From assembly GCA_003553305.1 (NCBI GenBank), contig PWEB01000169.1, positions 1-7,922 on the forward strand: a stretch of 7,922 nt of DNA. Direction: 5' to 3'. This stretch comes from Syntrophomonadaceae bacterium. Its GTDB lineage: Bacteria > Bacillota > Dethiobacteria > DTU022. The position numbers and the translations under genes were made by a program. Under the pieces are notes generated by a model. That model was not told the origin of the DNA. It saw only the letters and a list, made by a program, of their open reading frames with translations, and made no database searches. Shown here piece by piece: positions 1 through 5,686 of the stretch; the stretch's first letter is position 1, and every line of letters begins with the position of its first letter.

Positions 1-2363
1 GGCCAGTCCGCTAATTGCACGCTCTGCTTGCGTTCACCAGGCAGATATTGCCACAGTTCTTCAGAAGTAAAGGTCAAGATAGGTGACATCATTGTAACCA
101 GGTTTTCCAGAATAGTCATTAATGCAGTCTGGGCTGAGCGACGCCCCGGATCATCAGGGGCAGAACAGTAAAGGCGGTCTTTAATAATATCGAGGTAAAA
201 ATTACTCATGTCAACAACACAAAAATTATGGAGAGCATGATAAAACTGGTGATATTCATAACTTTCGTAAGCTTTAGTGGCCCGCTCAACCAGTCCGTTC
301 AGCCGGTATAAGGCCCAGCGGTCCAGCTCTTCCATCGATTGGTAATCAACAGCATGCAAATCAGGATTATAATCGTAACAGCCGGCAAGAAGGAAACGGG
401 TCGTATTACGAATCTTACGGTATACTTCAATCAACTGTCTTAGAATATCTTCAGAAAGATGAATGTCATGAGTGAAATCAGCCGATGTAACCCAGAGCCT
501 GAGAATATCAGCACCGTACTGCTTAATTATTTTTTCCGGAGCAATCACGTTCCCCAGCGACTTAGACATCTTTTTCCCTTCGCCGTCAACGACCCAGCCA
601 TGGCTGAGTACTGCCTTATATGGTGGTTCGCCCCTGGTGGCAACCGCTGTAAGCAGTGAAGAGTGGAACCAGCCGCGGTACTGGTCACTGCCTTCAAGGT
701 AAAGATCTGAAGGCCAGTGCAGCTCCGGACGGGTTTCTAAAACTGCATCATGACTGGAACCGGAATCAAACCAGACATCCATGGTATCAGTTTCTTTTCT
801 GAACTGTTCATGGCCGCACTCCGAACAGCTGGTACCTTTGGGGAGAATCTCGGATGCTTCCCGGATAAACCAGGCATCCGATCCCTCTTTCGCAAACAGA
901 GCACTGACTGCTTCAATAGTTTGCTCGTTAATTAACGGTGTTTCACAGGATGTGCAATAAAATATAGGGATCGGTACGCCCCAGACTCTTTGGCGGGAAA
1001 TACACCAGTCCTGCCTCTCTTTTATCATATTGAAAATCCGCTCTTCTCCCCAGGCCGGAGTCCACTTGACCCTATTAATTGCATCCAGCGCATCCTGGCG
1101 AAAGCCATCTATCGAAGCAAACCACTGCTCTGTCGCTCTGTAAAGAACAGGCAGCTTACACCGCCAGCAGTTCGGGTACTGATGTTCAAGATTAGTGGAC
1201 TTAATCAGCACCCCTTGATCTCTCAAATCTTCGATGACCTGCTTGCCACCTTTTTCGTAATGCATACCGGCATATTGGCCGGCTTCTTCGGTAAAAATCC
1301 CTCTGTCATCAAGGGGGCTTAACACCGGAAGGTCATTAGCCTGGCCGATTGCAAAGTCTTCATGACCATGCCCGGGTGCAGTGTGCACACATCCGGTACC
1401 CTGTTCAAGGGTCACATGGTCCCCGGTAAGGAGAATCGATTCGCGATCATAAAGGGGATGACGACAACGCAGCCCGGTTAGTTCATGACCTTTAAACCGT
1501 TTCAGGATCGGCCAGGGTTTTTCTGCCCCTGCCAAAGAGGAAACCTCTTCAAGTAATCCCTCGGCTAACAGGTACTTTTCTGAACCGGCATCAACCAGAA
1601 CATAATCCAGTTCGGGATGTAATGCAATAGCCAGGTTGGCCGGGATTGTCCAGGCGGTGGTAGTCCAAATCAGGCAGTAACAATCCTCGGCCCCGTCCAA
1701 AAGGCCGCGATCATCAATGAATGGAAATTTGACGTAAATTGATTCGGAGACTTTATTGCCATACTCAATCTCCGCTTCAGCCAGGGCTGTTTCACAGCTT
1801 GCGCACCAGTAAACCGGCCGCATACCTTTATAGAGATGACCTTTTTCAGCCATTGCTCCAAAAACTTTTACCTGACGGCCTTCAAACTCGGGAGCAAGAG
1901 TCAGGTAAGGATTCTCCCAGTCTCCGCGGACGCCGAGACGTTTAAACTGGTTTCGCTGCAGATCAACGTACTCCAGGGCGTAATCGTGACACATCCTCCG
2001 AAACTCCAGATCTGATATTTCTTTGCGATTAATCTTTTTGGTTTTAATAATCTGGTGTTCGATAGGCAAACCGTGCGTATCCCAGCCGGGAATATATGGA
2101 ACGTCATACCCCCGCATCGTTTTATACTTATTGATAATATCTTTAAGCACTTTGTTCAATGCTGTGCCCATATGGATATCTCCGTTGGCATAAGGGGGCC
2201 CGTCATGTAGTATATAGACAGGAGCCCCTTTGCGGTTTTCCCGGGCCAGTTTGTTGATATCCATTTTTGTCCAAAACTCGATCATTTCCGGTTCACGCTG
2301 GGGCAGCTTAGCGCGCATTGGAAAGTCGGTTTTAGGTAGATTCAAGGTATCTCGATAATCCAT
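1..2363 (-). CDS. ileS: Isoleucyl-tRNA synthetase, 3' end beyond window
   Basis: Class I aminoacyl-tRNA synthetase that charges tRNA-Ile with isoleucine in the cytoplasm and edits misactivated valine. About 787 codons are visible and the frame is still open at base 1. The family is usually about 920-930 residues, so the end of the anticodon-binding part and the C-terminal zinc region are missing. The N-terminus MDYRDTLNLPKTDFPMR is typical of Bacillota IleS. The HIGH-type motif is HMGT at residues 64-67, after GPPYANGDI. The CP1 editing domain shows WTTTAWTIPAN at 233-243 and a later HTAPGHG. WFDSGSSH is present and KMSKS lies at 598-602. The start, both signature motifs, the editing motif and the 3' edge are all in one phase, so there is no net frameshift between these points. 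The ATG has GGAGGG ten bases upstream. Expression is controlled by the T-box leader upstream. Confidence 0.97.
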   Translation of the reverse strand, partial: MDYRDTLNLPKTDFPMRAKLPQREPEMIEFWTKMDINKLARENRKGAPVYILHDGPPYANGDIHMGTALNKVLKDIINKYKTMRGYDVPYIPGWDTHGLPIEHQIIKTKKINRKEISDLEFRRMCHDYALEYVDLQRNQFKRLGVRGDWENPYLTLAPEFEGRQVKVFGAMAEKGHLYKGMRPVYWCASCETALAEAEIEYGNKVSESIYVKFPFIDDRGLLDGAEDCYCLIWTTTAWTIPANLAIALHPELDYVLVDAGSEKYLLAEGLLEEVSSLAGAEKPWPILKRFKGHELTGLRCRHPLYDRESILLTGDHVTLEQGTGCVHTAPGHGHEDFAIGQANDLPVLSPLDDRGIFTEEAGQYAGMHYEKGGKQVIEDLRDQGVLIKSTNLEHQYPNCWRCKLPVLYRATEQWFASIDGFRQDALDAINRVKWTPAWGEERIFNMIKERQDWCISRQRVWGVPIPIFYCTSCETPLINEQTIEAVSALFAKEGSDAWFIREASEILPKGTSCSECGHEQFRKETDTMDVWFDSGSSHDAVLETRPELHWPSDLYLEGSDQYRGWFHSSLLTAVATRGEPPYKAVLSHGWVVDGEGKKMSKSLGNVIAPEKIIKQYGADILRLWVTSADFTHDIHLSEDILRQLIEVYRKIRNTTRFLLAGCYDYNPDLHAVDYQSMEELDRWALYRLNGLVERATKAYESYEYHQFYHALHNFCVVDMSNFYLDIIKDRLYCSAPDDPGRRSAQTALMTILENLVTMMSPILTFTSEELWQYLPGERKQSVQLADW

Positions 2364-2408
2364 GTTTTTATTTCCCTCCACATAATTAATTTAACTTTGG
2401 TCTACAAT

Positions 2409-2435
2409 AAAAAAATCGCCCCTCTTCAGGGACGA
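2409..2435 (-). terminator. T-box-controlled intrinsic terminator
   Basis: On the minus strand, TCGTCCCT (2435-2428), loop GAAG, then AGGGGCGA (2423-2416) form an 8-bp stem with one G-U pair. Seven T residues (2415-2409) follow. The 5' arm (GTCCCT) can instead pair with the AGGG of the T-box core to form the antiterminator. This is the expected mutually exclusive arrangement for ileS attenuation. Confidence 0.93.
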
Positions 2436-2565
2436 GATTTCTCCCGCGGTACCACCCTACTGGCCGCATTTTAGCCTGCCGGCCTCTTTTAACTTGCCAA
2501 TAACGGTGACGACCGTCCGCACCTACTCTTCCCGGTTTGAGAATTTGGAGCGGAAGCTCCCGGGT

Positions 2566-2568
2566 GAT
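2566..2568 (-). promoter_or_regulatory. T-box specifier codon ATC (Ile)
   Basis: The triplet ATC, flanked as AG-ATC-ACC, sits in the 3' strand of the internal loop formed between the CGGG/CCCG and GTAGG/CCTGC pairings of stem I. This is the position where T-box leaders display the codon read by the tRNA anticodon. It matches the tRNA species charged by the downstream gene product. Confidence 0.8.
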
Positions 2569-2666
2569 CTGCAGCAGGACAGCTTAGCCGGACTCTCACC
2601 TTAAACCGGCTCTCTGCATAAGCTGTATCTCCTACCTTTATATCCCGTTCACTGCTTGTCAATCGA

Positions 2667-2695
2667 ATTGTAGCATGTAAAAGCTCTAAAATCAA
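2667..2695 (-). promoter_or_regulatory. Sigma-A-type promoter of the ileS T-box transcript
   Basis: The -35 element TTGATT (2695-2690) and -10 element TACAAT (2672-2667) are separated by exactly 17 bases. A TG one base upstream of the -10 gives an extended -10. Predicted transcription starts near 2660, immediately before the first T-box stem. It lies just after the divIVA stop codon, so ileS can be transcribed independently of the upstream operon. No convincing terminator separates divIVA from this promoter, so read-through is also possible. Assigned by consensus match and position only. Confidence 0.75.
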
Positions 2696-2716
2696 TCTAG
2701 CCTCAACTGGCAAGCG

Positions 2717-3667
2717 CTAATAATCTGAATCGGAATCTTGATCATGATTTTGCTTCTGATCCTGATCCTGATCCTGATCCTGACTGCGATCCATGCTGCG
2801 GCGCCTTCTAAAATCGCGCCCTTGCCTCTTCTGATCAAGGTCATGTTCGATCTGTTCACGGTCATGACGGACAGGTCCCCGATCAGCATCAAAATCAGAC
2901 TGTGGGCTAAAATCGAATTTTGGTTCAAACTCTGACTCTGGCTGATACTTGGGTTCTGGTTCCGGTCTGAATTTTTGATCTGCTTCCGGCTTATCTTTGG
3001 ACTGTGGTTTATAATCCAGTTCTGGATCGTAGTCTCTTTTTATATCAAAACTAGCTGTCGCATCAAAATCCGTTTCCGGTTCAAAGTCCGGCTCAATATC
3101 AGGTTTAAAGTCCGGTTGGAAATCCGTTTTGTCATCAAAACCGGTTATTGATTCAAAATCCGGCTGTGCATCAATATCCTGTTTCGATTCTCCAGGGCTC
3201 TGATCCTCCTGCAATTCACTCAACCAGTCTTCATTTTCAAGATTAGAAAGTTGAGCTTCAATAAATGATCGAAAACGCATTTTAAACATATAAGCCTTTT
3301 TAAAAAGCTCTTCCTGCTCAGAGTATATTTTATTGGCGCGATTACGGGCTTCCTCTACTATTCTTTGCCTTTCTCTTTCAGCCTCTCGCTTGATCAGATC
3401 AGCTTCACGTTTGGCGTTTTGCTTGACCTCTTCAGCTGTTTCCTGGGCGACAACAATGGCATTATGCATAGTTCCTTCTAACTTTTGATAGTTCTTGTTT
3501 TTTTCCTGCATCTGGCTAAGTTGATCATTTAATTCCATATTCTCCCTGGTAAGCTGTTCAAGATCTTTTGCCACCCGGTCCAAGAATTCATCGACGTCTT
3601 CAATATCATAGCCTCTAAAAGACCTTTCAAACTCTTTATTCTGTATGTCCATCGGTGTGATACTCAT
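2717..3667 (-). CDS. divIVA: DivIVA cell-division/polarity protein with long acidic low-complexity tail
   Basis: Coiled-coil scaffold that binds curved membrane at septa and poles. Residues 1-30 form the family's lipid-binding domain, including FRGYD at 17-21, where Phe17 and Arg18 match the membrane-contacting pair known in Bacillus subtilis. Residues about 30-150 are a heptad-like, charged coiled coil. Residues about 156-316 are unlike standard DivIVA (about 160-230 residues in total): repeated Asp/Glu-Phe/Tyr-Pro units at 169-260, an Arg patch (RRRR, 287-290), and a Gln/Asp tail containing four DQ units at 297-304. The tail is predicted by eye to be disordered. ATG start with GGGGAGGG at 3681-3674, six bases upstream. 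It lies between ylmH and ileS, the usual Bacillota location. The N-terminal assignment is very sure; the function of the tail is unknown. Confidence 0.95.
   Translation of the reverse strand: MSITPMDIQNKEFERSFRGYDIEDVDEFLDRVAKDLEQLTRENMELNDQLSQMQEKNKNYQKLEGTMHNAIVVAQETAEEVKQNAKREADLIKREAERERQRIVEEARNRANKIYSEQEELFKKAYMFKMRFRSFIEAQLSNLENEDWLSELQEDQSPGESKQDIDAQPDFESITGFDDKTDFQPDFKPDIEPDFEPETDFDATASFDIKRDYDPELDYKPQSKDKPEADQKFRPEPEPKYQPESEFEPKFDFSPQSDFDADRGPVRHDREQIEHDLDQKRQGRDFRRRRSMDRSQDQDQDQDQKQNHDQDSDSDY
2757..2780. repeat. Hexanucleotide tandem repeat (TGATCC x4) in divIVA 3' end
   Basis: Four perfect head-to-tail copies of TGATCC on the plus strand (GGATCA on the coding strand), followed by a partial copy, encode Asp-Gln repeats near the DivIVA C-terminus. 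The unit is a multiple of three, so slippage would change tail length without breaking the frame. Confidence 0.9.
2888..3163. repeat. Degenerate repeat region coding the DivIVA acidic/aromatic tail
   Basis: This stretch encodes residues 169-260 of DivIVA. It repeatedly shows short related blocks on the coding strand of the type GA-TTT followed by CCGGA or CCTGA, coding for Asp-Phe and Pro-Asp/Glu units. Examples are DFQPDF, EPDFEPETDF and ESEFEPKFDF. Copies are diverged and irregular in spacing, so this is a low-complexity protein repeat rather than a simple satellite. Confidence 0.7.
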
Positions 3668-3731
3668 TTATAACCCTCCCCAATTAAATTTTACAGAAAC
3701 AATCTAACTTTTTCGCTGCAAAAGGCATATC

Positions 3732-3760
3732 AAAATACTTTGACTTCTCTCATATTTCAA
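3732..3760 (-). promoter_or_regulatory. Candidate sigma-A promoter for divIVA
   Basis: TTGAAA (3760-3755) and TATTTT (3737-3732) are separated by 17 bases in the 134-base gap between ylmH and divIVA. The predicted start near 3725 would give a leader of about 58 bases ending in a strong GGGGAGGG ribosome site. The -35 matches five of six consensus bases, the -10 four of six. The gap is longer than most in this operon, which supports a separate promoter, but this is inferred from consensus only. Confidence 0.45.
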
Positions 3761-3801
3761 TATATGGTATTTTCGACAATAGGTCTGCTTCTCCTGCCGG
3801 G

Positions 3802-4569
3802 TTAACTATATTTTTTTAATTTCAGGCGTATTCTCCCTTTACGGGTTTCCCCCTCCACTGAATGAATAAAGAGGCGTCCTTTGCCCTTCAGAGTAACGTG
3901 GTCACCTTCATTTAACTGCAAAGACGGTGAATCAATGAGGCGCCAGTTTACTATAACCAACCCTCCTTTAATCAGGCGAACAACCTTAGATCTGGAAGCT
4001 CCAAAACCAAGTGATAAAACGGAATCCACCCGCAAACTTGCCACAGTGCCCTGTATTTCTTTGCCGCGCTCTTTAGCCAGTGGCAGCTGATCGGGTTCAA
4101 TTATGGCACAGTCTACCGGCATATGGCCAACATATAAAAGGTTTGTGCATATATAATCAGCTTTCGAATCAATAACCATGATTGCCGCCCCACCTTCTTC
4201 CAGCATAACAATGTCTCCGATCTGATCGCGGCGCAACCCCAGGGCCAGAACAGCTCCCAACAAGTCTCGGTGACCGACTTTATCTTCTTTGCCGGACCAC
4301 TCCACTTTTATCGCGGTAACCGGAGGAAGCGCTCCTGTATGTTGGGTGGGAAAAATATAAAGAGCGTTTCTTTCCGCCTGCGAATAACCTCCGTATACCG
4401 TGTAAGACAGGTTTTCTTTTTTGCGCAGGGCTGACTCGGCAAGTTCAAGTTGACGTGGATCTAAAAAGTTTGTGCTAGAGGTCCTGTTTCCTTCCACTTC
4501 ATCTAACTTGCGTGTAAAATGTTCCAACCACTGTTTTTCTGCTTCTAAAAGGGGAGATTCGGAACTCAT
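3802..4569 (-). CDS. ylmH: YlmH-family S4-domain RNA-binding protein
   Basis: Cytoplasmic RNA-binding protein of the YlmH family. In Bacillus subtilis, YlmH binds stalled large ribosomal subunits and takes part in ribosome-associated quality control, overlapping with RqcP. The 255-residue length fits the family. The N-terminal part carries the LDP motif (36-38), with an Arg-Gln pair following it. The central domain has the family block GHRDLLGAVLALGLRRDQIG at 99-118. The S4 domain occupies about 180-235, with the Ser-Arg-Ser-Lys segment (192-195) and the G-V-N strand typical of S4 folds. The C-terminus is basic (KGRIRLKLKKYS). ATG start with AGGAGG (4582-4577) seven bases upstream. It begins 17 bases after the yggT stop, so the two genes are probably cotranscribed. 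Confidence 0.95.
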   Translation of the reverse strand: MSSESPLLEAEKQWLEHFTRKLDEVEGNRTSSTNFLDPRQLELAESALRKKENLSYTVYGGYSQAERNALYIFPTQHTGALPPVTAIKVEWSGKEDKVGHRDLLGAVLALGLRRDQIGDIVMLEEGGAAIMVIDSKADYICTNLLYVGHMPVDCAIIEPDQLPLAKERGKEIQGTVASLRVDSVLSLGFGASRSKVVRLIKGGLVIVNWRLIDSPSLQLNEGDHVTLKGKGRLFIHSVEGETRKGRIRLKLKKYS

Positions 4570-4586
4570 TTATCAGCCTCCTGCTC

Positions 4587-4889
4587 CTAAAATCTGATGT
4601 TTTGAATAATAATTTGCTGCATTATCCTTAAAAGAATTAACAGAACGATAGGGGACAGATCCAGTGACCCCATCCCCATTCTCACGGACGGAAGTACAGT
4701 GCGCAACGGTGCCAGCAAAGGTTCAGTCAAACCATACAAAACCCGGTAGATAGATGTAATTGTTTCATTACCACCAGGGCCCATTCCCCCACCGGAACCC
4801 ATTATAACCCAGGACATAATTATTCTTCCCAAAAGTATAAAGTAATAGATTTGAAAAAATACAAGTAACCCTTCTGCTAATATGTTCAT
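4587..4889 (-). CDS. yggT: YggT-family membrane protein (YlmG)
   Basis: Small integral membrane protein of the YggT/YlmG family. Its biochemical role is not settled, but it is found beside division genes and related proteins are linked to nucleoid or plastid division. The 100-residue protein has two hydrophobic segments, about 5-30 and 76-97. Between them is the family signature LTEPLLAPLRTVLP, and DLSPIVLLILL lies within the second membrane segment. The loop after the first segment is unusually glycine-rich (residues 32-41, GSGGGMGPGG). ATG start with AGGTGGA (4901-4895) five bases upstream. It is 17 bases upstream of ylmH. The 103 bases between it and yggS contain no coding sequence I can recognise. 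Confidence 0.93.
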   Translation of the reverse strand: MNILAEGLLVFFQIYYFILLGRIIMSWVIMGSGGGMGPGGNETITSIYRVLYGLTEPLLAPLRTVLPSVRMGMGSLDLSPIVLLILLRIMQQIIIQNIRF

Positions 4890-4992
4890 TTTTGTCCACC
4901 TGCTTTCAAAGTTATAATTTTATGCGTTTTAATCAAGGAACGATTATTTTCAGCATGATATTCTGTAACCTTAAGCCTTATCAAGGCTGCCC

Positions 4993-5667
4993 TCAACTAT
5001 CGGCTCTATCAAACAGGGCGCTGCCAATGCGAACTAGAGTCGCGCCTTCTTCAATGGCCACCCCGTAATCATTGGTCATTCCCATTGACAGCTCGGGCAG
5101 TTCAGCCTCTGATTCTGCATTCCGATCTCGCAGCTGGCGCAGTTTTTTAAAGTAAGGCCGCACTGCTTCAGCATCGTCAAAAAAAGGGGCTATAGTCATT
5201 AAACCGCGGACTTTAATACGATCAAAATAGCTTATCTCTTTTAAAAATCCCGGTAAATCTTCCGGAGCAAGACCATATTTGCTCTCTTCACCTGATATAT
5301 TGACCTGGATTAACACTTCGGCTACCCGGTCAAATCTTTCTGCGCAACGCTGCAGCATTTTGGCAAGAGAATGACGGTCAAGAGTCTGAATTGATCTATA
5401 AATAGGGAGAACATCTTTAACCTTGTTTGTTTGTAAATGCCCGATAAAATGCCACCGGGCTCGGGGCAGAACAGCAATTTGATTGGCCGCATCCTGGACC
5501 CTGTTAGCTCCAAAATTATTGATACCAAGGGCAGCAGCCTGCTTAAGATCTTCAAGATAAGCCATCTTGGTGACCGCGATTAATGTAACCTCTTCCGGAC
5601 TGCGGCCGCAGCGCCGGCAGGCTTCATTTATAGTCTCGATGACCTTTTTATAGTTTTCAGTCAGCAA
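4993..5667 (-). CDS. yggS: YggS/PLPBP-family pyridoxal phosphate-binding protein (YlmE)
   Basis: Single-domain alanine-racemase-like barrel that binds pyridoxal 5'-phosphate and helps vitamin B6 and amino-acid homeostasis; no enzymatic activity is established for the family. At 224 residues it has the normal length. The PLP lysine is Lys34 in VTLIAVTK. Other family blocks are WHFIGHLQTNKVK, VLIQVNISGEESKYGL, RGLMTIAPF, LSMGMTNDYGVAI and the phosphate-binding-type TLVRIGSALF near the C-terminus. The usual GENRVQE block reads FGANRVQD, with Ala in place of the conserved Glu. The start is TTG at 5667, with AGGGAGGA nine bases upstream; the first residues align with family N-termini and no in-frame ATG was seen nearby. 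It begins 19 bases after the HlyD-like gene stops, so the two are probably cotranscribed. Confidence 0.95.
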   Translation of the reverse strand: MLTENYKKVIETINEACRRCGRSPEEVTLIAVTKMAYLEDLKQAAALGINNFGANRVQDAANQIAVLPRARWHFIGHLQTNKVKDVLPIYRSIQTLDRHSLAKMLQRCAERFDRVAEVLIQVNISGEESKYGLAPEDLPGFLKEISYFDRIKVRGLMTIAPFFDDAEAVRPYFKKLRQLRDRNAESEAELPELSMGMTNDYGVAIEEGATLVRIGSALFDRADS

Positions 5668-5676
5668 AAGGACTGT

Positions 5677-5684
5677 TCCTCCCT
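5677..5684 (-). promoter_or_regulatory. Ribosome binding site fixing the yggS TTG start
   Basis: AGGGAGGA lies nine bases before TTG at 5667. No ATG or GTG in the yggS frame lies between it and the conserved N-terminal block, so this Shine-Dalgarno sequence decides the start. Confidence 0.75.
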
Positions 5685-5686
5685 GT

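Larger units (their letters stand above)
2409..2660 (-). promoter_or_regulatory. T-box riboswitch leader of ileS (Ile specifier AUC)
   Basis: Untranslated leader that senses uncharged tRNA-Ile and switches between a terminator and an antiterminator. The T-box core AGGGTGGTACCGCG is at 2458-2445. It carries the UGG-N-ACC segment that pairs with the free tRNA NCCA end. Stem I pairings can be drawn: CGGG 2647-2644 with CCCG 2564-2561, ACAGCTT 2626-2620 with AAGCTGT 2585-2579, and GCCGG 2610-2606 with CCGGC 2591-2587. The 3' side of the resulting internal loop contains ATC followed by a purine at 2568-2566, which fits an isoleucine specifier. Further hairpins are GGAGC/GCTCC (2560-2547) and ACGGT/ACCGT (2516-2503, probably stem III). 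Pairings were drawn by eye. The specifier agrees with the downstream gene, ileS. Confidence 0.95.

Noticed and set aside
459..1322. Several plus-strand open frames opposite ileS
   Set aside because: They are antisense to well-defined IleS catalytic and editing motifs, have no ribosome sites, and resemble no protein family.
2489..2713. Possible small protein gene upstream of ileS
   Set aside because: The frame lies across the ileS promoter and T-box stems, has no recognisable protein motif, and the RNA structure explains the conservation pattern.
2692..2928. Open frame opposite-phase to divIVA with an RIRIRIRIR repeat
   Set aside because: It is an out-of-frame reading of the GGATCA repeat in divIVA, has no ribosome site, and the divIVA frame is clearly the real one.
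2740..3170. CRISPR-like or mobile repeat array
   Set aside because: Repeats are short, irregular, and in frame with divIVA; there are no spacers, no conserved 25-35 base repeats and no terminal inverted repeats.
4890..4960. Promoter for yggT in the AT-rich gap
   Set aside because: TTGATT and nearby TATAAC/TAAAAT hexamers do not occur at 16-18 base spacing; the match is what AT-rich sequence gives by chance.
4974..4988. Inverted repeat AGCCTT-n3-AAGGCT after the yggS stop, as a terminator
   Set aside because: Only six base pairs with a three-base loop and no T-run on the transcribed (minus) strand, so intrinsic termination is not supported.
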